The translations under genes and the position numbers were made by a program. DNA of 64,000 bases from Oleiharenicola sp. (GTDB lineage: Bacteria > Verrucomicrobiota > Verrucomicrobiia > Opitutales > Opitutaceae), in contig JANYDW010000002.1 in assembly GCA_025363455.1 (NCBI GenBank), positions 24,647 through 88,646 on the forward strand, in the 5' to 3' direction. The notes below the pieces were generated by a model. The model made no database searches. It saw nothing but the letters and a program-made list of their open reading frames with translations, and had not been told where the DNA came from. The first letter of the stretch is position 1. Each line of letters starts with the position of its first letter. Shown here piece after piece: positions 1 to 8,434 of this stretch.

Positions 1-236
1 ACTGGCGCACCGGCACCGGAGGCGGGTTTTATCTCGGCTGGCTGCACGGGCTGTACTGCCTGGGTTGTTGCTGGGCGCTGATGCTTCTCCTCTTTGTCGG
101 CGGTGTGATGAACCTCTGGTGGATCGCGGCCCTGACCGTCTTTGTCCTGCTCGAGAAAGTGGCACCCTTTGGCGCATCGGGTGGACGCTACTCAGGCTGG
201 CTGATTATCGCCCTCGGTCTCTGGTTCCTGCTTTAA
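1..236 (+). CDS. DUF2182 family membrane protein, C-terminal fragment
   Basis: The window opens inside this gene; codons run in the frame that starts at base 3 and end with TAA at 234-236, leaving 77 residues. The visible part has two hydrophobic segments. It carries the motif YCLGCCWALM followed by GVMNLWW and LLEK, the C-terminal signature of DUF2182, a family annotated as predicted metal-binding integral membrane proteins. The paired cysteines and the conserved Met, Asn and Trp are present. The function of the family is not established, so no role is claimed. The N-terminal part lies upstream of the window. Confidence 0.75.
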   Translation, partial: WRTGTGGGFYLGWLHGLYCLGCCWALMLLLFVGGVMNLWWIAALTVFVLLEKVAPFGASGGRYSGWLIIALGLWFLL

Positions 237-292
237 CTTGAGCCGGATGCGTGCAACGGCAGGAGCTTTTGCACGAGATAACGCCGCTCCAA

Positions 293-1333
293 CTAATAGC
301 CCTTCTCCTTGTCCACCGTGTGCCGGAGTCGTTCGCCCCGGCCGAAGCGGATCAGGTTCTCCAGGTAGATTTCATGGAAGCGTGCGCGTTCCCCGTCAGA
401 GCGGCCGGCGATGTGGGGCGTGATGATCACCCGGCCCGTGGTCCAGAGCGGGTGGCCCTTCGGGAGCGGCTCGGGGTCCGTGACGTCCACGCCAGCCCCG
501 GCCACCTGGCCGGATTTGAGGGCGTCCACCAGGGCCATGGCGTCATAAATCTTGCCGCGAGAGACCGCGATGAAAAGCGCGCCTCTTTTCATTTTCGAAA
601 ACTGGGCGGCGCCGATCATTTTCTCCGTGGCTGGCGTGTGCGGGGCGGAAATGAACACGACATCGGCCTCGGGCAGCACGCTGTCGAGCCGGTCGGGCCA
701 GACGGTGCGATCGAGGTAGGGCGTGATGGGAATATCATTGGGATCCACCCCGATGACGGTCATGCCAAAGGCCTTCGCCCGGACGGCGATCTGGGTGCCA
801 ATGCCGCCGACGCCGACGATGATGGCGGTCTTGCCGCTGAGTTCCATGGGCGGGCCGTAGTCCGCCAGCGACGGCCACGTTGCCGTACCGCGATTGGCCA
901 CGGCGACATCAATGCGGCGCGTCAGCCCGAGCAGGAGGGCGAACGCATGGTCGGCAATCTCGACGCCCTGCACGATCTTCATATTCGTAAGCGTGATCGC
1001 GCTGTGCTTGAGCTCGGGGATGGCCAGCACGCCTTCCACGCCGGCGGAATTCACCTGCACCCATTTGAGTTTCTTCGCGGCGAGCAACTGCTCCCGGGTG
1101 ATCCCCCCGACGATCGCATCGGCGTCCACGATCTCGGCCATGAGCCGGTCGCGGGTGGGGAAGACGATGTTGAGATTCGGCGCGGCCTGCTTGAGGGCGG
1201 TGAAATCCGCATCTGAGAAATGCGGATCGAACGTGAACACGACTTTCTTGGCCGGGGCGTCGCTTTGCGCCCGGGTGCAGACACCCAGGCAAAGCACAGC
1301 CATGGCGAACAGGAGGAACAGGAGACGATTCAT
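293..1333 (-). CDS. Exported D-2-hydroxyacid dehydrogenase family protein
   Basis: This 346-residue protein has the fold of NAD(P)-dependent D-isomer 2-hydroxyacid dehydrogenases. The Rossmann glycine motif GVGGIG is at residues 174-179. The catalytic trio is visible as Arg259 (VSRGK), Glu288 (DPEPLP) and His307 (TPHIAG). Such enzymes interconvert 2-oxo acids and D-2-hydroxy acids. The N-terminus is odd: residues 1-22 form a clear signal peptide (hydrophobic run ending CTRAQS), so the protein should leave the cytoplasm, where NADH is scarce. The substrate cannot be read from the sequence. It is transcribed away from the DUF2182 gene and has no operon partner in view. Confidence 0.85.
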   Translation of the reverse strand: MNRLLFLLFAMAVLCLGVCTRAQSDAPAKKVVFTFDPHFSDADFTALKQAAPNLNIVFPTRDRLMAEIVDADAIVGGITREQLLAAKKLKWVQVNSAGVEGVLAIPELKHSAITLTNMKIVQGVEIADHAFALLLGLTRRIDVAVANRGTATWPSLADYGPPMELSGKTAIIVGVGGIGTQIAVRAKAFGMTVIGVDPNDIPITPYLDRTVWPDRLDSVLPEADVVFISAPHTPATEKMIGAAQFSKMKRGALFIAVSRGKIYDAMALVDALKSGQVAGAGVDVTDPEPLPKGHPLWTTGRVIITPHIAGRSDGERARFHEIYLENLIRFGRGERLRHTVDKEKGY

Positions 1334-1427
1334 GGGGAAGGGAATTCACCTTGTTTCCCCAATGGCCGACCGTGACGCGAGCACGAACTGGGTTAATGTC
1401 AGATGATAACCCAGGCCTCAAACTTAC

Positions 1428-1658
1428 ATAAAGATGCTCGGGGCTTGCCCCGAGGCATTAGCTCAGACCCGCCAGGCCGCTGTTCCTGGCCATTTTTTGT
1501 AGGAGCCTGCTTGCAGGCGATTCGGAATGCCCGCCAATGGACCGAACGCAGAATCGCCTGCAAGCAGGCTCCTACCTCCCGACCAAGCTGAAGCACCTGT
1601 CGGCCATAGGCCTGGCGACGGCCGAAGCGTCGGGGTATTGGACCCCCAGCGAATAAAG
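1428..1658. repeat. Composite palindromic repeat, copy 1
   Basis: This intergenic element of about 230 bp recurs at 19801-20004 with high identity. It contains a short hairpin (CTCGGGGCTTGCCCCGAG, near 1438-1455). Next comes a long near-perfect hairpin whose arms begin GTAGGAGCCTGCTTGCAGG at 1500 and end with the complement at 1575. A conserved tail of about 85 bp follows, ending GAATAAAG. The tail can itself fold through CCCGAC/GTCGGG. It has no open reading frame of its own. The long hairpin resembles the REP palindromes of proteobacteria in style, but the conserved tail makes it a larger unit. Confidence 0.85.
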
Positions 1659-1839
1659 CAGCCAAGGAGCATGTTTGCCTGACTGCCCTGTTCCGATCGC
1701 TGTGCATCCCGGCTGCTTCGGGTTCAAGCGACTGGGCAGGGCCAGCAACACAGGCCGCCCGAATTAAGAGCGGGCACTGCAGGATTTCCGGCGCAGTTGC
1801 ATTTGCGATCGGGGTTGGGTGGAGAAATGTATTGGCGCC

Positions 1840-2757
1840 ATGCCTGCCGCCGCCCTGCCGATTCGCCGCCTGTTGCTCGCGCTCTTGATCGTCGCGATCT
1901 GGGGCTCCAACTTCGTGGCCATCAAGCTGGCGTTGCACGACCTGCCGCCGCTGCTGCTGGTCACGCTGCGGTTCATCTTTGTCGCGGTGCCCGCGGTATT
2001 TTTCCTCCCGCGGCCGGCCGTGCCGGTCCGCCAACTGCTGGTCTATGGATTCAGCATGTTCGGTTTCCAATTCGGCTTCATGTTCCTCGGCATGAAGCTC
2101 GGGGTGTCGGCCGGGCTGGCTTCACTGATCCTGCAGTTCCAAGTGTTCGTCACGCTCGGTCTCGCCGTCGTGTTCCTGAAGGAAACCGTGGCCTGGCCGC
2201 AGGTCGTGGGCGCGCTCACGGCCACCGCCGGATTTGTCGTGGTCGGCCTGCACACGGGCGGGGATGTGACTGTGGCCGGATTTCTCTGCCTGCTGCTGGC
2301 CGCGGTCTCCTGGGCCATCGGCAACCTGACCTCGAAGCGTTTGGGCAAGGTCAATGCGCTCGCCCTCGTGGTCTGGGGCAGCCTGCCGGTCGCCGGCGCC
2401 ATGGCTATCGCTTCACTCGTTCTCGAGGGACCCACCCTCATCCTCCACAGTCTCACGCATGTCGGTCTGACGGCGGTACTCAGCACCGCCTACACGGTCT
2501 ATTTCTCCACGCTGGTGGCGTATTCCCTCTGGAGCTGGCTGCTGTCGCATCACCCCGCGACGACCGTCACCCCGTTCGCCCTGTTGGTGCCCGTTTTCGG
2601 CATGATCACCTCGGCCCTTTTCCTCGGCGAATCCCTGCCCGCCTGGAAACTGCTGGCCGCCACGCTCGTGATCGCCGGGCTGAGCCTGACCATATTCGGG
2701 GCCGGCCTAATCCGCATCCTCCGCTCCGCCAGCGTCCAGCCCGATTCGTCATTCTGA
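1840..2757 (+). CDS. EamA-family (DMT) transporter
   Basis: The 305-residue protein has about ten transmembrane helices in two homologous halves, as in EamA/RhaT drug-metabolite transporters. The first helix carries the typical AIWGSNFVAIK motif. The second half begins around residue 150 with AAVSWAIGNLTSK. Such proteins export or exchange small metabolites across the inner membrane; the substrate is unknown. The ATG at 1840 is preferred over an in-frame GTG at 1819 because a GGAG sits between the two. The TGA stop lies inside the left arm of a palindromic repeat (2748-2841), so the last two residues (Ser-Phe) are repeat-encoded. Confidence 0.85.
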   Translation: MPAAALPIRRLLLALLIVAIWGSNFVAIKLALHDLPPLLLVTLRFIFVAVPAVFFLPRPAVPVRQLLVYGFSMFGFQFGFMFLGMKLGVSAGLASLILQFQVFVTLGLAVVFLKETVAWPQVVGALTATAGFVVVGLHTGGDVTVAGFLCLLLAAVSWAIGNLTSKRLGKVNALALVVWGSLPVAGAMAIASLVLEGPTLILHSLTHVGLTAVLSTAYTVYFSTLVAYSLWSWLLSHHPATTVTPFALLVPVFGMITSALFLGESLPAWKLLAATLVIAGLSLTIFGAGLIRILRSASVQPDSSF

Positions 2758-2841
2758 GCGCAGCGGAGAATCCGAGGGGATTATCATTTCCCGGCAGTGC
2801 AGCGTAAGATCACTTGGATTCTTCGCCGCGCTCAGAATGAC
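2748..2841. repeat. Palindromic repeat of the GTCATTCTGAGCG type
   Basis: Two arms of 25 bp, 2748-2772 and 2817-2841, are inverted copies with two mismatches; each begins GTCATTCTGAGCGC when read inward. The left arm supplies the TGA stop of the EamA gene. Similar GTCATTCTGAGCG palindromes occur in many unrelated bacteria, which is general knowledge rather than something shown here. Confidence 0.8.
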
Positions 2842-2918
2842 GGAGGTTGTATGTTTTAAAGGTTTCGTAGTCCGATGACAGGCTTGCCCTGACGGCCTGT
2901 TCCCGGCTCCCTTGTAAG

Positions 2919-4424
2919 ATGCCTACACGTTATCATGGTGTTTTGCTTTCCGTGCTGATTTCGGCGTCCACGGCGTTGGGCGCGGACGCCAGCGCCCCTA
3001 CGTCCCCCACCCGCCTCATCAATCCGCTTCCGCTGCCGGACTATCCGGTCGGAAAGATCGCCCGGAGCATCACGCCGGGCCAGCCCAACCAACCCATCGG
3101 CTTGTGGCTGGTGGATCGTGCCGAGCAATACCGCGAGCTCGCCGACCCAACGGGCCTCTGGTTCGAGGGCAAATGGTATCTCTATCCCTCGGTCGACATG
3201 GCGTGGGTGAGCGCGGACGAAGGCCGCAGCTGGCAGCATCATCCGCTCAACGTGCGCGACCTCGGCTATGCGCCGACGGTGGTGCGCCATCGGGGTAAGT
3301 TCCTGCTTATGGCCTCCGGCTCCGAGATCTATTCCGGCCCCACCCCACTGGGGCCGTTCGAGCCGATCGGAAAGCTAATCCCGCCCGCGAAACCCGGCCT
3401 GCCCGGGCAGATCGATCCCATGCTATTTTCAGACGAGGATGGTCGCCTCTTCTACTACTGGGGCTGCACGCCCCACTCCGGCCTCTGGGGCGTCGAACTG
3501 GATCCGGAAAAACCGACCCAGGTAATCGGCGAACCGAAGGAAATGATCCCGTTCCGCCCCGACCTTTTCGCCTGGGAACGGGTGGGGAGCTTCAACCAGA
3601 ATCCCGCCACCGGCTGGATGGAAGCTTTATGGATGGTCAAGCGCAACGGCCGCTACTACCTCACCTTCTCCGCCGGCGGTACCCAGTATCGCACTTACAC
3701 CATGGGTTGCTATGTGAGCGACTCTCCGCTCGGCCCCTTCGTGCCGCAGAAACGCAACCCGATCTTCCGCACCACCGAGGGCCTCGTCACCGGCACGGGC
3801 CATGGGGCCATCGTGCTGGGTCCGCAGGGACGCTACTGGGTTTTCTACACGGTCTACGCCTGCGTGGTGCACGGCTTTGAGCGCCGGGTCGGCCTCGACC
3901 TCGTCGAGTTCGACGAGAACGGTGATCTCTTCGTGCCGCACGCCACGTCGACGCCCCAAGCCCTCCCCGGCAAGGACCCGGTGGTGGCCTGGCTGCCGCT
4001 CAACGAGAGCGAGGCCACTTTGGGCAGCACCAGCGTGGCCAACACTTCCGGCCGATCCGCGGCCGACAACTCGATGACGACCTGGTGGCTGCCGGCCGCC
4101 GACGATCCGACGCCGACCCTGACCACCCAGTTCACGGCCCGCGCGACCGTGCACGCCGTGCGCGTGGTCTGGCGCGATGTCGGGCTCGACACCACAAAAG
4201 GGGCCAACCCCGGACCCTTCCGCTATCGCGTCGAGGCCGAGACCGCACCGGGAGTCTGGGCGACGATCGTCGACCGGAGCCAGAGCACCGAGGACTTGCT
4301 GATCGATTACCGCGAATGCACGCCGACTCCGGCCCTGCGCGCCCGGCTGGTGATCACCGGCCACCCGCCCGGCATCCAGCCCGGCGTCGCGGAGTTCACC
4401 GTCTTCGGCGTGACGGGCGGTTGA
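2919..4424 (+). CDS. Secreted GH43-like beta-propeller glycosidase with C-terminal carbohydrate-binding-like domain
   Basis: This 501-residue protein has a signal peptide (residues 1-22, ending ALGA) and then a GH43/GH117-type five-bladed propeller. Repeated blade motifs include ADPTGLWFEGKWYLYPS, APTVVRHRGKFLL, IDPMLFSDEDGRLFYYW and GTGHGAIVLGPQGRYWVFY. The Asp in ADPTG and the Asp in IDPMLF sit where GH43 places its base and pKa modulator. The Glu of WMEALWMVKR fits the general acid. Residues from about 370 form a beta-sandwich like an F5/8-type carbohydrate-binding module (SAADNSMTTWW onward). GH43 members remove arabinose, xylose or related sugars; the substrate is not predictable here. 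It ends 65 bp before a second large secreted protein in the same orientation, probably co-transcribed. Confidence 0.8.
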   Translation: MPTRYHGVLLSVLISASTALGADASAPTSPTRLINPLPLPDYPVGKIARSITPGQPNQPIGLWLVDRAEQYRELADPTGLWFEGKWYLYPSVDMAWVSADEGRSWQHHPLNVRDLGYAPTVVRHRGKFLLMASGSEIYSGPTPLGPFEPIGKLIPPAKPGLPGQIDPMLFSDEDGRLFYYWGCTPHSGLWGVELDPEKPTQVIGEPKEMIPFRPDLFAWERVGSFNQNPATGWMEALWMVKRNGRYYLTFSAGGTQYRTYTMGCYVSDSPLGPFVPQKRNPIFRTTEGLVTGTGHGAIVLGPQGRYWVFYTVYACVVHGFERRVGLDLVEFDENGDLFVPHATSTPQALPGKDPVVAWLPLNESEATLGSTSVANTSGRSAADNSMTTWWLPAADDPTPTLTTQFTARATVHAVRVVWRDVGLDTTKGANPGPFRYRVEAETAPGVWATIVDRSQSTEDLLIDYRECTPTPALRARLVITGHPPGIQPGVAEFTVFGVTGG

Positions 4425-4489
4425 TGGTTGCGGGGTCACTGGACTCCATGCCCGAGCCGTGCATAGTGGATCGGCAACCCCGGTCCCCC

Positions 4490-7075
4490 ATGCCTCTCGC
4501 CCGCCTTGGTTTTGTCGCGTTCGTTTCGCTCGTCCTCATCTGCTCCAGCGCCTCCGCGCGTACCATATCGATCATCACCGGCCCCGGCCTCGGGCCCCCC
4601 GCCCGGCATGGTCTCGCAAAATTCGAGGAGGCCGCCCGCACCCAAGGTTGGGAAGTCGAACATGCTGCTTCGGCCGATGCGGCGCACGGCGACCGGCTGG
4701 TCTTCGCCGGCTTGCCGGGCATGGCCGGCACCAGCGCCCTCGCGACGGCCCTGCCGTATTGGCCGGACTCGCCCGAGGGGCTGGCGGTGAAAAATTTTGC
4801 GTGGCACGGCAAGCCCGCGCTGCTGTTCGCCGGGGCCGATGACCGCGGACTCATGTATGCCCTGCTCGATGCGGCCGCGCGCATGGCCGATGCGCCCGCC
4901 GCAGCGGCATCCTCCAGCCTTGTCCCGGATGTGACCGAGCAGCCCATGGTGCGTGACCGCTCACTCTCGGTCTACGTGATGAACCGCGCGCACTGGGAAA
5001 GCCGGTTTTACGACGAACGTTACTGGGCCCGCTATTTCGACCTGCTCGCCGCCAGCCGTTTCAATCGCTTCCTGATCGTCTTCGGTTACGAAACCGGCGG
5101 CTTCCTCGCCCCGCCCTACCCGTATTTCTTCGACACCCCAGGCTACGCGGATGTCCACATGATCGGCCTGACCCGCGAGCAGCAGGCCCGCAACCTGGCC
5201 TCGCTCAACCGCCTGATCGAGCTCGCCCACGCGCGCGGCATCGCGGTCTCCCTCGGCATCTGGGACCACATCTACCGGGCCGGTGTGCAGACCGGCGGCG
5301 CCGAGTGGATCGGCGAATATCAGGGGCGGCCGGTCCCGAACACGGTCGCGGGCGTGACCACAGCCAATCTCAATGCCTATACCCGCGCGGCCCTCGGCGA
5401 ACTGCTGGCGCGCGTGCCGGCGGTCGATGGCCTGCAGTTGCGCATCCACGAGGAGTCCGGCCTCACGCGCGCGGAGATGGATGGTTTCTGGCGCGAAGTC
5501 TTCCAACACATCCAGCGGAGCCGGCCCGGCTTGTTCCTCGAGCTGCGCGGCAAGGGCACACCCGACAGCGTGATCGACACCGCGGTCGCGCTCGGCCTGA
5601 ACTTCCGCATCGAGACGAAATACTGGATGGAGCAGATGGGTCTGCCTTTCCATCCCACGCACGTCAATCCGCCCGACCAGCAAAACCGCCGGCACGGGTA
5701 CGCTGACTTCCTGCGCTACCCCCAACGCTACCACATGACGTGGCGGCTCTGGAACGGCGGCACGTCGCGCATTCTCCTCTGGGGTGATCCCGACTATGTG
5801 CGCCGCTACGTCGCCACCACTTCGCTTTACGACAGCCCGAACCTGGATGTGCAGGAACCGCTCGCCACGAAGATGGAGGCCCAGCGTCCCGACATGCCAA
5901 CGTTCGACCTGCTGGCGGCACCCTACCGCTACTACGATTACGAATTCGAGCGCTACTGGCATTTCTACCAGCTCTGGGGCCGCCTCAGCTATAATCCCGC
6001 TATGCCGCCCGATCTGTGGGAGCGCGATTTCCTTCGTCGCTTCGGCGCCGCCGCTCCCCAACTCGAAGCCGGCTTGCAGCGGGCGTCCCAAGTCCTGCCG
6101 ATGATCGTGTCCGCGGTCTATCCGTATTCCGGGTTTCCCACCACGCGCGGCTGGGCCGAGCGCCAAACCCTCGGCGCCACGCTCGCGGGCTACGCCAAGA
6201 ACGAGGGCACCGACACTGAGCTGTTCGAGAACTTTGCCGACGCGGCCGCTCGGATCGCCGCCGGTGGCGCGACCGCAAAGCGGACACCCGCGGCGACCAG
6301 CCGGTGGTTCGACGCCGCGGCCGACGCCATCCTTGCTTCCGTGCGTGACGCCGAGGCGGCAATCGGAACGAAGCGCGGCCATGAATACGACTCAACCGTC
6401 ACCGACCTGAAAATTCTCGCCCAGCTCGCCCGCTTTCATGCGCGCCGCAGCCTCGCCGCCGTGCACTACAATCTCTTCCTCCGTACCAGCACCAAAGTCG
6501 AGTTGCTCGCGGCCACGCACGGGGAAAAAGATGCCATCACCGCCTGGCGCGAGCTGGTCGCCGCCGCCGGCGACCGCTATGCGCCCGACCTTGCCATGGG
6601 CGCGCGCAACTACGATTTGTCCGGCCACTGGCGCGACGAGCTGCCCCGACTCGAGGCCGGCCTGAAGGAACTCGAGGCCCGGGTCGCACAGACCTTAGAC
6701 CGCGCGGCCACCCAAGTCGCCTGGTCGCCCGCGAGTGATCTCGACCGGGCGATACCCGTCGTGGAGCACGAACGCATCACCACCGCCCCGACCGGCCAGC
6801 CGCTGCGCATCGTGGCCCATGCGACTGATTCCGCGGGTGTGTCATCCCTGCGCCTGCGCTATCGCCACGTGACGCAGTACGAAGACTACGCCACCCTCGA
6901 GATGCAGCCCACCGGCCGACCCGACGAATATGCTGCGACCATTCCCGGCGAATTCCTTGAGCCCAAGTGGGACCTGATGTATTTCATCGAGGCGATCGAC
7001 CACGCCGGATCCGGCACGCACTGGCCTGACTTCACCCGCGAGCCACCCTACGTGTTCGTGCGATTGCAGCGCTGA
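4490..7075 (+). CDS. Large secreted glycoside-hydrolase-like protein of unknown family
   Basis: This 861-residue protein has a signal peptide (residues 1-23, ending CSSASA). Residues 24-150 form an alpha/beta domain like those preceding the catalytic barrels of GH67 and GH20 enzymes (LLFAGADDRGLMYALLDAA). A TIM-barrel-like region runs from about 160 to 480, with RYFDLLAASRFNRFLIVFG, NLASLNRLIELAHARGIAVSLG and LQLRIHEESG. A helical section follows, and a C-terminal beta domain starts near residue 750. The Glu pair in RIHEESG is a plausible active-site element, but I cannot place the protein in a numbered family. The ATG at 4490 gives a clean signal peptide; in-frame starts upstream (for example 4448) would bury it. 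It probably acts with the GH43-like enzyme just upstream. Confidence 0.7.
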   Translation: MPLARLGFVAFVSLVLICSSASARTISIITGPGLGPPARHGLAKFEEAARTQGWEVEHAASADAAHGDRLVFAGLPGMAGTSALATALPYWPDSPEGLAVKNFAWHGKPALLFAGADDRGLMYALLDAAARMADAPAAAASSSLVPDVTEQPMVRDRSLSVYVMNRAHWESRFYDERYWARYFDLLAASRFNRFLIVFGYETGGFLAPPYPYFFDTPGYADVHMIGLTREQQARNLASLNRLIELAHARGIAVSLGIWDHIYRAGVQTGGAEWIGEYQGRPVPNTVAGVTTANLNAYTRAALGELLARVPAVDGLQLRIHEESGLTRAEMDGFWREVFQHIQRSRPGLFLELRGKGTPDSVIDTAVALGLNFRIETKYWMEQMGLPFHPTHVNPPDQQNRRHGYADFLRYPQRYHMTWRLWNGGTSRILLWGDPDYVRRYVATTSLYDSPNLDVQEPLATKMEAQRPDMPTFDLLAAPYRYYDYEFERYWHFYQLWGRLSYNPAMPPDLWERDFLRRFGAAAPQLEAGLQRASQVLPMIVSAVYPYSGFPTTRGWAERQTLGATLAGYAKNEGTDTELFENFADAAARIAAGGATAKRTPAATSRWFDAAADAILASVRDAEAAIGTKRGHEYDSTVTDLKILAQLARFHARRSLAAVHYNLFLRTSTKVELLAATHGEKDAITAWRELVAAAGDRYAPDLAMGARNYDLSGHWRDELPRLEAGLKELEARVAQTLDRAATQVAWSPASDLDRAIPVVEHERITTAPTGQPLRIVAHATDSAGVSSLRLRYRHVTQYEDYATLEMQPTGRPDEYAATIPGEFLEPKWDLMYFIEAIDHAGSGTHWPDFTREPPYVFVRLQR

Positions 7076-7160
7076 CGGAGCCGGAGAGGGTGTCTGACCG
7101 CACCCAGTTGATAGTTTGTGTGGATCGCTTTCCCTCCTCCCGTCTGCTAGTCCTGAGCCC

Positions 7161-7643
7161 GTGGAAAATTCCCATCGCCTGCCATTTTCCCTCCGCGCCT
7201 TCCTGGTGGCGCCGTGGCCGGTGCCTGTCGCGTGCAGTCTGCTGTTGTCGTCGGGGACGCCGGGCAGGTTTTCGCTGCTGTTCTTTTTCCTGATCCTCGC
7301 CGTCGCGCTGGTCATCAGCTACCTCGGCACCGCCGCTTTGGTCGTCACCCTGCACTTCGTCGCCCAGGCCCGGCCCGTCACCCGCACCGTCAGCGCAATG
7401 ACGGGCCTCATCCTCGCCGGAATCGCCTACCTACCCTTCGACTACCTCAGCTGGAGCAGCAGCGGACCCGACTCCGGCCCGCCCATCGAGTCGTTTCTCT
7501 CCTGTCTCCGGCGCGATCTGGCCGACCCTTTCTTCGGCATCTTCCTCGCCGCCGGCGTCGTTGCCGCGCTCGTCTACGACACCCTGGCCCGGCGCCAGGC
7601 CAGGCAAACGACTCCGCTGCCAGCTCATCGCGTTCACCCATGA
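7161..7643 (+). CDS. Small multi-spanning membrane protein of unknown function
   Basis: The gene encodes about 160 residues from a GTG at 7161; a TTG at 7116 would add 15. Four hydrophobic segments are visible, near residues 12-32, 36-60, 72-92 and 118-140, with a basic C-terminus (RRQARQ). No family was recognised. Its TGA overlaps the ATG of a truncated acetyltransferase reading frame by four bases (ATGA), suggesting the two genes were once translationally coupled. The start codon is uncertain because neither candidate has a ribosome binding site. Confidence 0.55.
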   Translation: MENSHRLPFSLRAFLVAPWPVPVACSLLLSSGTPGRFSLLFFFLILAVALVISYLGTAALVVTLHFVAQARPVTRTVSAMTGLILAGIAYLPFDYLSWSSSGPDSGPPIESFLSCLRRDLADPFFGIFLAAGVVAALVYDTLARRQARQTTPLPAHRVHP

Positions 7644-7711
7644 TCCGGCCCGCGAGTCCAGCTGATGTGCCCGCAGTCGGTGCCCTCTTCCACAGGAACG
7701 CCCACCACTAG
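7640..7711 (+). pseudogene. Remnant of a GNAT acetyltransferase gene (N-terminus only)
   Basis: A 23-codon frame begins MIRPASPADVPAVGALF and then stops at TAG (7709-7711). The opening is the characteristic first strand and helix of GNAT N-acetyltransferases (MIRPAxPADxPAI...). Everything downstream of the first helix is missing and the next gene starts 15 bp later. A deletion that fused the start of the gene to the upstream region of the HD gene is the simplest explanation. Confidence 0.55.
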
Positions 7712-7726
7712 CCGTGACCAACGCCC

Positions 7727-8272
7727 ATGACACTCCAGACCAAAGAAACCGCGACCGCACTTCTCCACCAACATGTGAGTGACGAGTATCAGCAGTTGCA
7801 TGCGCTGATGGTGGCGACGGCGATGGAGGGGTATGCCGTCCAATTTAACGAAGACCGTCTGCTTTGGTATCTCACGGGCCTGCTCCACGACATCGACTTC
7901 CAGGAGCATCCCGACACCCACCCGGCGCCGTCGCTCCAGTGGTTCAAGGACTGGGGTTACCCGGATGCGCTCATCCACGCGGTCGAGGCTCACGCCTATG
8001 GCTACCATGGCTTCACCACGCTCCCCGCGACCAACCTCGCCGCCGCCCTCGTGGCCACCGATGAACTCACCGGGATCTTCTACGCCTACCGAAAGATGAA
8101 CCCCGTCCGTTACGGCGAAATGAAACCGGGTTCTATCCGGAAAAAATTCAAGGATCCTGGCTTTGCCGCGAAAATCGACCGCACCACCATCCAGCTCGGT
8201 TGCGATAAACTAGGCGTGCCGCTGGACGATCATATCGCGAATCTCGTCAGGTTCCTTGCGCCGCTACCTTAG
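7727..8272 (+). CDS. HD-domain hydrolase-like protein
   Basis: This 181-residue cytoplasmic protein contains the HD-superfamily metal motif LLHDIDF near residue 53. An upstream His (LHALMVATA, about residue 25), a downstream His-rich segment (HAVEAHAYGYHG) and the closing Asp (LVATDELTG) are also present, matching the H...HD...D pattern. HD proteins of this size are phosphohydrolases acting on nucleotides or related phosphoesters; the substrate is unknown. The TAG stop at 8270-8272 lies in the tip of a large inverted repeat that also carries the stop codon of the convergent metallophosphoesterase gene. Confidence 0.75.
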   Translation: MTLQTKETATALLHQHVSDEYQQLHALMVATAMEGYAVQFNEDRLLWYLTGLLHDIDFQEHPDTHPAPSLQWFKDWGYPDALIHAVEAHAYGYHGFTTLPATNLAAALVATDELTGIFYAYRKMNPVRYGEMKPGSIRKKFKDPGFAAKIDRTTIQLGCDKLGVPLDDHIANLVRFLAPLP

Positions 8273-8434
8273 GGTACGTCTTCAAAATGTCTTGTCCTCG
8301 CGAGGCCCGCAGCAGCCGGCCCGGGCGATCCAGCCGTTTCGACTGGCTCAAGGTTTCGAGCCTGTCGAGGGACTGGATTACTTCGTCGTCCCGGGCGGGA
8401 CTCCTCGCAATAACATTTTGACGACGTACCCTAG
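8269..8434. repeat. Large inverted repeat between convergent genes, with nested element
   Basis: The outer arms read TAGGGTACGTC inward from 8270 and, on the other strand, from 8433. They remain recognisably complementary for about 60 bases (TCAAAATGT, then CTCGCGAGG/ATTGCGAGG, then CGATCCAG/TAATCCAG). The centre (about 8335-8375) holds a second short palindrome, TTTCGACTGGCTCAAGG ... GAGCCTGTCGAGGGA, so one repeat appears nested in another. Both flanking convergent genes take their TAG stop from the arm tips. Confidence 0.8.

Noticed and set aside
1428..1658. Interpretation of the composite repeat as an insertion sequence
   Set aside because: There is no transposase gene, no obvious target duplication, and the element is under 250 bp.
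4085..4489. N-terminal extension of the large GH-like protein
   Set aside because: It overlaps the C-terminal domain of the GH43-like gene in another frame and would bury a clear signal peptide at 4490.
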